The translations under genes were made by a program, and so were the position numbers. Shown in pieces: positions 9,087 to 17,837 of a stretch of DNA of 64,000 bases. The first letter of the stretch is position 1. Every line of letters begins with the position of its first letter. Under the pieces are notes generated by a model. That model was not told where the DNA came from. It ran no database searches and saw only the letters and a program-made list of their open reading frames with translations. This DNA comes from Pseudomonas kuykendallii (lineage in GTDB: Bacteria; Pseudomonadota; Gammaproteobacteria; Pseudomonadales; Pseudomonadaceae). Location of the stretch: NCBI RefSeq assembly GCF_900106975.1, contig NZ_FNNU01000002.1, positions 496,001-560,000 on the forward strand. The letters are read 5' to 3'.

Positions 9087-11302
9087 ACGCCCACGCCCAA
9101 CCGGATTCGTCGCCGCTCGGCCGGCCACTGGATCGCGTCGACGGCCCGTTGAAGGTCACCGGACAGGCGCGTTACGCCGGTGAATTCAACGAGGGCGGGC
9201 TGCTCTACGGCAGCGTGGTGTCGAGCACCATCGCCCGCGGTCGCGTGCTGTCCATCGATGGTGCCGCCGCCGAGGCAGTGCCCGGCGTGCAGCTGGTGCT
9301 GACCCACCTGAACCGCCCGCGCCTGGCGGCCGACGACGACAGCTACGAGGACATGGATTCCGCCGAGGGTTCGGCCATCCGCCCGCTGTTCAACGACCGG
9401 GTGCTCTACAGCGGCCAGCCGCTGGCGCTGGTGGTGGCCGACAACCTGGAGATCGCCCGGCATGCCGCCTCGCTGGTGACCATCGAGTACGCCGCCGAGG
9501 CGCACCAGACCGATCTGGTCGCGGCCCTCGACCAGGCCCACGCGGCCCCGGCCGAGCTGCCAGAACCGCGCGGTGACGCCGAGGCCGCGCTGCTCGGCGC
9601 CGCGTTGAGTATCGAGCTGGAATACGCGCTGCCCATCGAGCACCACAACCCGATGGAACCGCACGCCTCGACGGTGCTCTATCAGGACGACGGCAGCCTG
9701 CTCATCTACGACAAGACCCAGGGGCCGCAGAACAGCCAGCAATACGTGCAGCACGTGTTTCTGCTGGACAAGGAAAAGGTGCGCATCCTCGCGCCCTTCG
9801 TCGGCGGCGCCTTCGGCTCCGGCCTGCGCCCGCAGTACCAGTTGCCACTGGCGGTGATGGCGGCGCTGGTGCTGAAGCGCTCGGTGCGGGTGACGCTGAC
9901 CCGCCAGCAGATGTTCACCTTCGGCTATCGCCCGCGGATGTTGCAGCGCCTGCGCCTGGGGTGCACGGCCAACGGCACGCTGCAGGCGATCACCCACGAC
10001 GCCTTCGCCCAGACCTCGCGCTTCGAGGACTTCACCGAGCACGTGGTGGAGTGGTCCGGCATGCTTTATCACTGCGACAACGTGCGGCTGGGCTACCAGA
10101 TGGTCCCGTTGGACGTTTTCACCCCGCTGGACATGCGCGCGCCGGGCGCCACCGAGGGCGTGTTCGCCCTGGAGTGCGCGATGGACGAGCTGGCCTGCGC
10201 GGCCGCCATCGATCCGTTGCAACTGCGCCTGCTGAATTTCGCCGACACCAACCAGAACGAGGGCAAGCCATACTCCAGCAAGGAGCTGCGCGCCTGCTAC
10301 GCGCAGGGCGCCGAGCGCTTCGGCTGGGACCGGCGCTCGATGGAGCCGCGCAGCATGCGCGACGGCCACCAGCTGGTCGGCTGGGGAATGGCGACCGGCG
10401 TCTGGGAGGCGATGCAGAATCCGGCCAGCGCCAGGGCCGCGCTGGCCGCCGACGGCACGCTGACGGTGAGCAGCGCCACCACCGATATCGGCACCGGCAC
10501 CTACACGGTGATGACGCAGATCGCCGCCGCCGCGATGGGCCTGCCGGTGGAACAGGTGGAATTCAAACTTGGCGATTCGAGCCTGCCGACCGCGCCGCTG
10601 CAGGGCGGCTCGTTCACCGTGTCCTCGGTGGGCACCGCCGTGCAGCAGGCCTGCACGGCCTTGCAGGGCAAGCTCTTCGAGGTGGCGCAGCGCCTGCCGC
10701 AGTCGCCCTTCGCCGGGGCGGTGCTGGAGCAGGTCGAGTTCGTCGACGGCCAGTTGCGCCTGCGCGAGTCGCCGGAGACCGCCCTGGCCATCGCCGAGGT
10801 GCTCGCCGCCAGCGGCCCGCTGGAAGCCCAGGCCGATGCCAAGCCGGACGAAAAGCGCGACAAGTTCGCCACCGCCACGCACTCGGCGGTGTTCGTCGAG
10901 GTGAAGGTGGACGAGGCGCTGGGCAGCATTCAGGTCAGCCGGGTGGTCAGCGCCATCGCCGCCGGCCGCGTGGTCAACCCGAAGATGGCGCGCAACCAGA
11001 TTCTCGGCGGCGTGGTTTGGGGCATCGGCATGGCGCTGCAGGAGGAAACCCAGATCGACCACAACCTGGGGCGCTACATGAACCACAGCCTCGCCGAGTA
11101 CCACATCCCGGTAAACGCCGACATCCACGACATCGAGGTGATCTTCGTCGAGGAAAACGACGACGTGGTCAACGCGCTGGGCTCGAAAGGGGTCGGCGAG
11201 ATCGGCATCGTCGGCGTCGCCTCGGCGGTGGCCAACGCGATCTACCACGCCACCGGCAAACGCATCCGCGAACTGCCGATCACGCTGGACAAGCTGCTGT
11301 AG
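9083..11302 (+). CDS. Aldehyde oxidoreductase molybdenum-cofactor subunit, PaoC-like
   Basis: A 739-residue molybdopterin-binding catalytic subunit. It opens with the family start [20 protein letters not shown]. Cofactor-contact segments include [14 protein letters not shown] and [20 protein letters not shown]. The catalytic Glu is in [12 protein letters not shown], about residue 706. Such enzymes oxidise aldehydes (aromatic ones in E. coli PaoABC) with water as oxygen source; the actual substrate here is unknown. Its TAG stop lies in an isolated GTAGGG hexamer. A tandem repeat array starts about 60 bases downstream. Confidence 0.93.
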   Translation: MNAHAQPDSSPLGRPLDRVDGPLKVTGQARYAGEFNEGGLLYGSVVSSTIARGRVLSIDGAAAEAVPGVQLVLTHLNRPRLAADDDSYEDMDSAEGSAIRPLFNDRVLYSGQPLALVVADNLEIARHAASLVTIEYAAEAHQTDLVAALDQAHAAPAELPEPRGDAEAALLGAALSIELEYALPIEHHNPMEPHASTVLYQDDGSLLIYDKTQGPQNSQQYVQHVFLLDKEKVRILAPFVGGAFGSGLRPQYQLPLAVMAALVLKRSVRVTLTRQQMFTFGYRPRMLQRLRLGCTANGTLQAITHDAFAQTSRFEDFTEHVVEWSGMLYHCDNVRLGYQMVPLDVFTPLDMRAPGATEGVFALECAMDELACAAAIDPLQLRLLNFADTNQNEGKPYSSKELRACYAQGAERFGWDRRSMEPRSMRDGHQLVGWGMATGVWEAMQNPASARAALAADGTLTVSSATTDIGTGTYTVMTQIAAAAMGLPVEQVEFKLGDSSLPTAPLQGGSFTVSSVGTAVQQACTALQGKLFEVAQRLPQSPFAGAVLEQVEFVDGQLRLRESPETALAIAEVLAASGPLEAQADAKPDEKRDKFATATHSAVFVEVKVDEALGSIQVSRVVSAIAAGRVVNPKMARNQILGGVVWGIGMALQEETQIDHNLGRYMNHSLAEYHIPVNADIHDIEVIFVEENDDVVNALGSKGVGEIGIVGVASAVANAIYHATGKRIRELPITLDKLL

Positions 11303-11363
11303 GGATTGGTTGACGTAGTGAGATGTTTGCCGTGACACCGCCCGGTGGATCGGTGAAGCGTGA

Positions 11364-11780
11364 GACCGCTATGCGTAGGGTGCGCCATGCGCACCATGCG
11401 GGGCGTGTGGTGCGCGCGGCGCACCCTACGGGTTCACGGCGGCTGTGGTGCGCTTGTTCCCTAGCTGGTAGGGCGAGTGAAACCCGCGGCTCGGTGTTCG
11501 GCGGGCATTGGCATAGCGGATTGTCCCCGCCCTACGGATGACCGCTCTGCGTAGGGTGCGCCATGCGCACCATGCGGGGCGTGCGGTGCGCGCGGCGCAC
11601 CCTACGGGTTCGGGGCGGCTGTGATGCGCTTGTTCCCTAGCTGGTAGGGCGAGTGAAACCCGCGGCTCGGTATTCGGCGGGCATTGGCCTCGCGGATTGC
11701 CCCCGCCCTACGGATGACCGCTCTGTGTAGGGTGTGCCATGCGCACCGTGCTGGCATCTGGTGCGCGCGGCGCACCCTAC
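11364..11780. repeat. 176-bp tandem repeat (two full units plus a partial third) made of GTAGGG-type palindromes
   Basis: The unit boundary GTAGGGTG(C/T)GCCATGCGCACC occurs at 11375, 11551 and 11727, exactly 176 bases apart. Each full unit holds two palindromic elements. The first (11375-11429, 11551-11605, 11727-11780) closes with GCGGCGCACCCTAC. The second (11468-11535, 11644-11711) opens GTAGGGCGAGTGAAACC and closes CCGCCCTAC. The copies differ at few positions, so the duplication looks recent. It fills the 474-base gene-free gap, and its last CCCTAC supplies the TAG stop of the MFS gene. Confidence 0.92.
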
Positions 11781-13039
11781 GGTTTCGGGGGCGAGCCGGC
11801 CTGCAGGTGCTCCTCGGCTTTTGGTTCGCGCAACCGGTCGCGGTTGGCGAGGGTCGGGAACAGCTTGATCCAGGCGCCGGTTACCAGCAGCGTGCCGACG
11901 CCGCCGAGCACCACCGCCTGGACGGTGCCGAACCAGTGCGCGGTGAGGCCGGATTCGAATTCGCCGAGCTGGTTCGAGGCACCGATGAACAGGCCGTTCA
12001 CCGCGCTGACCCGGCCGCGCATCTCGTCAGGCGTCTCCATCTGCACGAAGGTGCTGCGGATCACCACGCTGATCATGTCCGCGGCGCCGAGCACGGCGAG
12101 CACCGCCAGCGAGAACCAGAACGAGGTGGAAAGACCGAAGGCGATGGTGGCCACGCCGAACAGGCCGACCGAGGTGAACATCACCCGGCCGACATGGCGC
12201 TCGACCGGAAAACGCGCCAGCCAGAACGACATCAGCAGCGCACCCACCGCCGGCGCCGAGCGCAACAGGCCGAGGCCCCAGGGGCCGGTGAGCAGGATGT
12301 CGCGGGCGAACACCGGCAACAGCGCGGTGGCGCCGCCGAGCAGCACGGCGAACAGGTCCAGGGAGATCGCGCCGAGCACGTCTCGACGGCTGCGGATGAA
12401 GCGAATGCCGGCCAGCAGCGAATGCAGGGTGGCCTTCTCCTGTTTCATCGGCTGCTGGCGCGCCGGCAGTTGCAGCATCAACGCCACGGCGAGGCCATAG
12501 AGCAGCACGGCCGGGCCGTAGACCCAGATCGAGCCGAAGGCGAACAGCAGGCCGCCGAGGGCCGGCGAGATGATGGTCGCCGCCTGCATCGCCGAACCGG
12601 ACGCCGCCACCGCCGCCGGGAACAGGGCGGGCGGGATGATGTTCGGCAGCAGCGCCTGGGTGGTCGGCATCTCGAAGGCGCGGGCGGTGCCGAAGAGGAA
12701 GGCGATGGCGAAGATCATCTCGCGGGTGACGCTGTCGGTGGCGCTGCCGATCACCAGCGCGAGGGCCGTCAGCCCTTGCAGCGTCTGGCACAGCGCGGCG
12801 ACCTTGCGCCGGTCGTAACGGTCGGCGACGTGCCCGGTGTGCAGCATGAACAGCACGCGCGGCATGAACTCGAAGAGCCCGACCAGGCCCAGGTCGAGGA
12901 CATTGCCGGTCAGCTCGTAGATGTGCCAGCCGATGGCCACGGTGATCATCTGGAAGGCGCTGGAGGTGAACACCCGGGCGAACCAGAAAGCGAGGAAGGG
13001 GCGCTGATGGCGAAGAAGTAGTTTGGCGTGGGTGGACAT
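11777..13039 (-). CDS. MFS transporter (EntS/MFS_3-like exporter)
   Basis: A 420-residue major facilitator with about 12 membrane segments. MSTHAKLLLRHQRPFLAFWF leads into the first helix. The loop motif GHVADRYDRRK after helix 2 is the MFS signature A. Helix content and length resemble the MFS_3 group, which includes the enterobactin exporter EntS. Its substrate is unknown; the nearby FecI/FecR/receptor genes make a siderophore link possible but unproven. An in-frame GTG at 13078 would add 13 residues; the ATG is preferred because the preceding residues look non-membrane and low-quality. The stop codon lies inside a palindromic repeat. Confidence 0.82.
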   Translation of the reverse strand: MSTHAKLLLRHQRPFLAFWFARVFTSSAFQMITVAIGWHIYELTGNVLDLGLVGLFEFMPRVLFMLHTGHVADRYDRRKVAALCQTLQGLTALALVIGSATDSVTREMIFAIAFLFGTARAFEMPTTQALLPNIIPPALFPAAVAASGSAMQAATIISPALGGLLFAFGSIWVYGPAVLLYGLAVALMLQLPARQQPMKQEKATLHSLLAGIRFIRSRRDVLGAISLDLFAVLLGGATALLPVFARDILLTGPWGLGLLRSAPAVGALLMSFWLARFPVERHVGRVMFTSVGLFGVATIAFGLSTSFWFSLAVLAVLGAADMISVVIRSTFVQMETPDEMRGRVSAVNGLFIGASNQLGEFESGLTAHWFGTVQAVVLGGVGTLLVTGAWIKLFPTLANRDRLREPKAEEHLQAGSPPKP

Positions 13040-13138
13040 GCGGCGGGTCGCCTCGGAAGCGGGGGCGCAGAGTAGCACGCAGGTAACCGGATGTTTCGGC
13101 GGGCCGCCCGGCTGCTACCGAGGGTGCAGATGAACCAA

Positions 13139-13161
13139 GGGCGCCTCGCGGGGCGCCCTCA
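13139..13161 (-). terminator. GC-rich hairpin after the secreted repeat-protein gene
   Basis: GGGCGCC and GGCGCCC arms flank a short loop, beginning 28 bases past the stop of the minus-strand gene. The following T content on the minus strand is low (TTGGTTC), so it is a weak intrinsic terminator candidate. Confidence 0.5.
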
Positions 13162-13188
13162 GGGGTTGAACGGACTCATGCGATGTCC

Positions 13189-13479
13189 TCAGGAAGCGCG
13201 GTTGTGCTCGGCATCCTGCTGGGCCACCAGATTGCCCTGGTCGAAGCCGCTCTCGATCAGCGAGGCGCGGTTGTGCTCGGCGTCCTGTTGGGCGACCTGG
13301 TCATGGTTGGAGCGGGTTTCGATCAGCGAAGCGCGGTTGTGTTCGGCGTCCTGTTCGGCAACCAGGACTTGGGCGGCCGGAGTGACACCTGCGGTTTGGT
13401 TCTGGATGGCAGGCTGTGCGGCGAAAGCGGCGGTGGAGAGGCCGGCGACGATCAGGCTGGCGAGAAGTTGAGTTTTCAT
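13189..13479 (-). CDS. Small secreted protein with three C-terminal VAxQDAEHNRASLIE repeats, unknown function
   Basis: Encodes 96 residues. Residues 1-20 (MKTQLLASLIVAGLSTAAFA) are a classic Sec signal peptide with cleavage before AQPA. The mature part is about 75 residues. Its last two thirds are three repeats of VA(E/Q)QDAEHNRASLIE separated by 5-8 variable residues, the last one cut short after RAS. The DNA repeats start at 13196, 13265 and 13331 (periods 69 and 66). GAGG stands upstream of the ATG. There are no cysteines and no membrane segment after the signal. I do not recognise the family. It is divergent from fecI across an AT-rich region, and downstream lies the MFS exporter. Confidence 0.8.
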   Translation of the reverse strand: MKTQLLASLIVAGLSTAAFAAQPAIQNQTAGVTPAAQVLVAEQDAEHNRASLIETRSNHDQVAQQDAEHNRASLIESGFDQGNLVAQQDAEHNRAS

Positions 13480-13825
13480 GGTGCACCTCGTGTTCGGAAG
13501 AAGTCGGTAAGTGAGTACGGTTCCCATGCTAGCGCGACGGATTCGATAAAGAAGACGATCCGTGTGATGGTGTATATCGACGCGCTTAATTGTTTGATTA
13601 TCATTAGTTAAAACAATTGGTTAGGTCGTATATCAGCGGATTTATGGGCGGCCTTCGAGGCGTCGCAAGGAAGTTTATAATTGATCTAAAATATCCATAA
13701 ATTAGATGTTTTCGCCGTGATCGGACCTCCGGATGTATTAGCAGCCGGTAGGTCGCGCATCGCATCGGTTTTCATTTGAAAGTTATTCTCGATAAATATA
13801 TGGTCCGCCTCTTCCCGAGCCTCGA
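13480..13825. promoter_or_regulatory. AT-rich divergent regulatory region between repeat-protein gene and fecI
   Basis: This 346-base gap is strikingly AT-rich from about 13530 onward in an otherwise GC-rich window. It contains two Fur-box-like 19-mers (13590-13608 and 13778-13796, each matching the palindromic Fur consensus at 11 of 19 positions by hand count). It also contains a perfect 8-base inverted repeat AATTGTTT/AAACAATT (13588-13595 and 13611-13618). No open frame of note is present. Promoters for both flanking genes are expected here. Confidence 0.55.
13778..13796 (-). promoter_or_regulatory. Candidate Fur box upstream of fecI
   Basis: On the minus strand the site reads TTTATCGAGAATAACTTTC, 11 of 19 matches to GATAATGATAATCATTATC. 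It ends 30 bases before the fecI GTG start. Iron repression of fecI genes through Fur is usual in Pseudomonas; the match here is moderate. Confidence 0.45.
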
Positions 13826-14338
13826 GTGTTCGACGTGTCGTCGCCCTCCGATTCCCCGTCCCCCGACGGCCAGTTCCAGCGCCATGCCGGCGAGCTGCTG
13901 CGTTTTCTCACGCGCCAGCTGAATTGCTCGGAACTGGCGGCGGACCTGCGGCAGGAAACCTGGCTGCGTTTCCGTCGCGCCCAGCCGGGGGAGATCGGCA
14001 ACCTGCGGGCGTTTCTCTACCGCATCGCGCGAAACCTGGTCATCGATCATCTCCGCCAGCTGGACGCCCGCGCGCCGCAGGAACCGATGGACGAGCAACT
14101 GGAAAGCCCCATGCCCGGACCTGAACGTTTCGCCTCCGGCAGCCAGCAACTGGCGCAGCTGCATGCGCTGTTGCAGGAACTGCCGCCGCACGTGCGCAAG
14201 GCCCTGCTGTGGAATCGCCTCGACGGGCTGACCCAGCGCGAGATCGGCGATCGCCTCGGCGTCTCCGAAAGCATGGCCGGGCGTTATATCCTGAGGGCCC
14301 TCGAGTACTGCCAGAGCCGCATGGATGACCCGTCATGA
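13826..14338 (+). CDS. FecI-family ECF sigma factor
   Basis: A 170-residue extracytoplasmic-function sigma factor. Region 2 is seen in LAADLRQETWLRF...LRAFLYRIARNLVIDHLR, and region 4 helix-turn-helix in LTQREIGDRLGVSESMAGRY near residues 132-151. It would direct RNA polymerase to the downstream receptor gene when its FecR partner is triggered by siderophore uptake. It starts with GTG; a second in-frame GTG lies nine bases later. The stop overlaps the fecR-like start by 4 bases, indicating coupled translation. Confidence 0.92.
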   Translation: MFDVSSPSDSPSPDGQFQRHAGELLRFLTRQLNCSELAADLRQETWLRFRRAQPGEIGNLRAFLYRIARNLVIDHLRQLDARAPQEPMDEQLESPMPGPERFASGSQQLAQLHALLQELPPHVRKALLWNRLDGLTQREIGDRLGVSESMAGRYILRALEYCQSRMDDPS

Positions 14339-15288
14339 ATGAGCCCGCCACCCGTGCCCGCGAATGGCTGGTGCTGCTCAACTCCGGTCGCGCCAGCGCC
14401 GCCCAGCGAGCCGAGGCGGAGGCCTGGCGCCAGGCCTCGGCGGCGAATGCCGAGGCCTGGAACCGCGCGCAGCGCCTGTGGGGCCTGATCGGTGAGCTGG
14501 GCAGCAGCGCCGCGGCGGTCGACCCCGTGCCGCTGCCCGCGCCACGCCGTCGTTCGCGGCTGGGTTGGGCCGCGCCGCTGGCAGCGGCCGCCTGCCTGGT
14601 GATCGCCCTGTGGCTGCCGCAGGAACGCTGGGTCGGCTGGTACGCCGACATCCACACGGGCGCGGGGCAACTGCGTGAAGTGGCGCTGGAGGACGGTTCG
14701 ATCCTGATGCTCAACGGCAATACCGCGCTGGACTGGGACATGCACGGCGGCGAGCGCCGCGTTCGGCTGTATCAGGGCCAGGCGGATTTCCAGGTCGCCA
14801 AGGATGCCAAGCATCCGTTCGTCATCCAGGCCGGGCCGGCGCGCATCCGCGTCACCGGCACCCGTTTCGACGTCAACTACAGCGGTGACCGCGTGCTCTT
14901 GTCGGTCAGCGAAGGGCGCGTCGAGGCGAGCCAGGAAGGTCAGCCGGCGGTGGCGGTGACCGCGCAGCAGCAGGTGCTCTGGCAACACGGCGTGCTGCAG
15001 GCGGTCCAGCCGCTGGATGCCAGCCAGGCGCTGGCCTGGCAGCGCGGACGGCTGGTGTTCAGGTCGCAACCGCTGGAAGAGGTGTTCGCCGAGCTTGCGC
15101 GCTACCAGGATGGCCGCGTGCTGTTCCTCGACGATCAAGCCCGGCGGCTGGCGGTCACCGGAGTGTTCTCCCGGCAGCAGCCGCAGGCGATCTTCGACGC
15201 CATCGAGGCGACCCTGCCTGTCAGGTTGACGCGCCTTCCCGGCCTCCTGCTGGTCTCCGCCAGCGGCGCGCAGGCCCCGGCCCGGTAG
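14335..15288 (+). CDS. FecR-family anti-sigma regulator
   Basis: A 317-residue single-pass regulator. Residues 1-45 form the cytoplasmic DUF4880 segment (AREWLVLLNSGRASAAQRAE) that binds FecI. A membrane helix lies near residues 80-97 (LGWAAPLAAAACLVIALWLP). The periplasmic FecR domain includes LEDGSILMLNGNTALDW and RVTGTRFDVNYSGDRVLLSV, and the C-terminal segment is STN-like (LAVTGVFSRQQPQAIFDAI). It relays the state of the TonB receptor to FecI. It sits between fecI and the receptor gene, the standard order. Confidence 0.93.
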   Translation: MNEPATRAREWLVLLNSGRASAAQRAEAEAWRQASAANAEAWNRAQRLWGLIGELGSSAAAVDPVPLPAPRRRSRLGWAAPLAAAACLVIALWLPQERWVGWYADIHTGAGQLREVALEDGSILMLNGNTALDWDMHGGERRVRLYQGQADFQVAKDAKHPFVIQAGPARIRVTGTRFDVNYSGDRVLLSVSEGRVEASQEGQPAVAVTAQQQVLWQHGVLQAVQPLDASQALAWQRGRLVFRSQPLEEVFAELARYQDGRVLFLDDQARRLAVTGVFSRQQPQAIFDAIEATLPVRLTRLPGLLLVSASGAQAPAR

Positions 15289-15422
15289 CCGGAACGCGTC
15301 CCGATTTTCGCGGGCGCGAAAATAAAGTGGCGTGCCAGGTTCAGAAAAGAGAGGGCGTTTCGTCTTCCTCCTGCAAATGCGAATTTCTCGCATCGTCCTT
15401 TGCAGTGATCAGGAATCGAACC

Positions 15423-17831
15423 ATGCGGCCACATCGCCATCCTCTCGCCCGCGCCCTTCTCGTCGCTCATTTCGCCATCGCCCTGCCGGCCGCCTGGGCC
15501 GTGCCGCTGGATGTCCCCGTGCAGAGCCTGGAATCCGCGCTTACCGCCTTCGCCGAGCAGGCCGACATCCGCCTGCTCTACAGCGCCGAGATGACCGACG
15601 GCCTGAGCACTGCGCTGCCCCTGAAGGGCGATTACTCCGTGGCCGAAGGCCTGCAGCGCCTGCTGCAAGGCTCCGGGCTGGGCTACCAGGCCGCCGGCGA
15701 CGGCACCATCACCCTGGTGCGCAACCCGCAGGGCGCGGCTCTGGAACTCGGTACTGCGACCGTTACCGCGCGCTCGGCCGCCGCTGACGGCCTGCCGGAA
15801 GCCTACGCCGGCGGCCAGGTGGCCCGCGGCGCGCGCATGGGCATCCTGGGCAACCAGGACATGCAGGACGTGCCGTTCAGCTTCTCCAGCTACACCTCCG
15901 AACTGATTGAGAAGCGCCAGGCGCAAACCCTCGGCGACGTGCTCGCCAGCGATCCGGCCGTGCGCCAGTCCTACGGCTTCGGCAACTTTTCGCAGGTCTT
16001 CGTCATTCGCGGATTTCAGCTCTACTCCGACGACATCGCCTTCAACGGGCTTTACGGGATACTGCCGCGGCAGATCATCTCCACCGAGGCGGTCGAGCGG
16101 GTCGAGGTGTTCAAGGGCGCCAACGCCTTTCTCAACGGCGTGGCGCCCGGCGGCAGCGGCGTGGGCGGGGCGATCAACGTCGTGTCCAAACGCGCCGAAG
16201 ACACACCGACGCGCCGTGTGACGCTGGATTACACCAGCGACAGCAAGACGGGCGTCCACCTCGACCTCGGGCGGCGCTTCGGCGAGGACGATCGCTTCGG
16301 GGTGCGTGCCAACATCGCCCAGCGCGACGGCGAGTCGGCCGTCGATGGGGAGAACTCGCACTTCACTCTGGCGGCGTTCGGGCTGGATTACCGCGGCGAC
16401 CGCTTGCGCCTGTCGACCGATTTCGGCTACCAGAAACAGCGTGTCAACGAAGGGCGGTCGGTGGTCTATCTGACCACCAGCGGGCCCACCAGCACGCTGG
16501 CGGGCAAGACCCCGGAGGCGCCGCATGCCTCGAACAACTATGCGCAGCCCTGGAGCTGGTCGGAGCTGGAAGACACCTACGGCATGGCCAGCGCCGAATA
16601 CGACCTGACCGATAACTGGACGGCGTACCTTTCCGCCGGCGGCAAATACACCCGGGAGAACGGTGTATATGCCTCCAACTATGTTTACGGCGCCAACGGC
16701 GACGCGCGCGTAGGCCGGCTCTATTCGCCACTGGACCAGGAAACCCGAAGCGCCGTTGCAGGGCTCCGCGGGCAGCTGTCCACCGGGGCGGTGAGTCACC
16801 AGCTGAACCTGGCCATCAACGGGACCTGGCAGGAAAAGCGCAACGCTTATGAATCCACCCTGGCGGCCAACCGTGGCTACGGCAACCTGTACGACGGCGC
16901 GCCGGTCGCCGAGCCGCCGGCCAATACCCTGGCCGGCGACATCCATGACCCGGACACGACCGCCAAGGTACGCAACCGCAGTGCCGCGATCTCCGACACC
17001 CTGGGCTTCCTCGACGACCGGGCGTTGCTCACCCTCGGGCTGCGCCGCCAGTCCATCGCGGCGGATGCCTGGAGTGCGGTGAGCGAACTGCGCACCTCCA
17101 ACTACGACGACAGCATCACCACGCCGGTCTACGGGTTGGTGATCAAGCCCACCGACTATCTGTCGCTCTACGCCAATCGCATCGAGTCCCTTCAGCAGGG
17201 GCCTACGGCCCCCGCCGCTTCGAGCAATCCGGTAGGGCAGATGTTCGCGCCCTATCGCAGCAAGCAGATCGAGGCGGGCATCAAGCTCGACTGGGGCACC
17301 TACGGCGGCAGCCTCGGGGTGTTCCGCATCGAACAGCCTCAAGGGGTGACCGGCACCGACAACATCTACCGGGTGGACGCGGAGCAGCGTAACCGCGGGG
17401 TGGAGGCGAGCCTCTTCGGCGAGCCGCTCGACGGCCTGCGTGTTCTTGTAGGCGCCACCTGGACCGACGCCGAACTGCGCGGCACCCTCAATGGCACCAA
17501 CGATGGTAATCAGGCGGTGGGTGTTCCCGAGTTCCAGTTCAACATCGGTGCCGACTTCGATGTGCCGGGCGTGCCGGGACTCTCGCTCAACGGCCTGCTG
17601 CTGCGCACCGGCGGGCAGTTCTATGACTCCGCGAACGAGTACAGCATTCCCGCCTGGACCCGGGTGGATCTCGGTGCGCACTACGCATTCAAGCTGGATG
17701 AACGCGACATCACCCTGCGCGCCGGCCTGGAGAACGTCGCCAACGAGGACTACTGGGCGTCGACCAATGGAGGCTACCTGACCCAGGGTGCGCCGCGCAC
17801 GCTGAAGGTTTCGGCCACCGTCGATTTCTGA
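15423..17831 (+). CDS. TonB-dependent siderophore receptor/transducer (FecA type)
   Basis: An 802-residue outer-membrane receptor. The signal peptide spans residues 1-26. An STN signalling domain follows (VPVQSLESALTAFAEQADIRLLY), which contacts FecR. The plug domain contains QTLGDVLASDPAVRQSYGF, FVIRGFQLYSDDIAFNGLYG and VERVEVFKGANAFLNG, and the barrel ends in the canonical terminal Phe (VSATVDF). The STN domain and the fecI-fecR genes just upstream make it a transducer as well as a transporter. The ligand is not deducible; the plug resembles receptors for hydroxamate or catecholate siderophores. The ATG follows AGGA. A 6-bp hairpin (ATGCGA/TCGCAT) lies in its leader near 15377-15393. Confidence 0.93.
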   Translation: MRPHRHPLARALLVAHFAIALPAAWAVPLDVPVQSLESALTAFAEQADIRLLYSAEMTDGLSTALPLKGDYSVAEGLQRLLQGSGLGYQAAGDGTITLVRNPQGAALELGTATVTARSAAADGLPEAYAGGQVARGARMGILGNQDMQDVPFSFSSYTSELIEKRQAQTLGDVLASDPAVRQSYGFGNFSQVFVIRGFQLYSDDIAFNGLYGILPRQIISTEAVERVEVFKGANAFLNGVAPGGSGVGGAINVVSKRAEDTPTRRVTLDYTSDSKTGVHLDLGRRFGEDDRFGVRANIAQRDGESAVDGENSHFTLAAFGLDYRGDRLRLSTDFGYQKQRVNEGRSVVYLTTSGPTSTLAGKTPEAPHASNNYAQPWSWSELEDTYGMASAEYDLTDNWTAYLSAGGKYTRENGVYASNYVYGANGDARVGRLYSPLDQETRSAVAGLRGQLSTGAVSHQLNLAINGTWQEKRNAYESTLAANRGYGNLYDGAPVAEPPANTLAGDIHDPDTTAKVRNRSAAISDTLGFLDDRALLTLGLRRQSIAADAWSAVSELRTSNYDDSITTPVYGLVIKPTDYLSLYANRIESLQQGPTAPAASSNPVGQMFAPYRSKQIEAGIKLDWGTYGGSLGVFRIEQPQGVTGTDNIYRVDAEQRNRGVEASLFGEPLDGLRVLVGATWTDAELRGTLNGTNDGNQAVGVPEFQFNIGADFDVPGVPGLSLNGLLLRTGGQFYDSANEYSIPAWTRVDLGAHYAFKLDERDITLRAGLENVANEDYWASTNGGYLTQGAPRTLKVSATVDF

Positions 17832-17837
17832 GGTGTT

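Noticed and set aside
8786-11338. Very long minus-strand open frame (850 codons) over the paoB/paoC genes
   Set aside because: It is the antisense shadow of GC-rich genes; its translation is low-complexity (rich in His, Gln, Arg, Gly), while the plus-strand frames carry intact enzyme motifs.
11303-11776. Small genes inside the 176-bp tandem repeat
   Set aside because: Frames are repeat translations with no ribosome sites; the sequence is explained by palindromes.
13196-13370. CRISPR-like spaced direct repeats
   Set aside because: The three repeats are in frame and encode QDAEHNRASLIE in a signal-peptide protein; spacing changes by a multiple of three and no cas genes are near.
15377-15393. 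Fur box in the TonB receptor leader (ATGCGAATTTCTCGCAT)
   Set aside because: Only about 9 of 19 matches; better described as a small hairpin. The receptor is expected to depend on FecI.
15404-15422. tRNA T-arm-like sequence (GGTTCGATTCC on the minus strand) before the TonB receptor
   Set aside because: No acceptor stem, anticodon arm or D-arm can be built around it; it is part of the receptor's leader.
15135-17681. Minus-strand 848-codon frame over the TonB receptor
   Set aside because: Shadow frame; the plus strand has signal peptide, STN, plug and barrel features.
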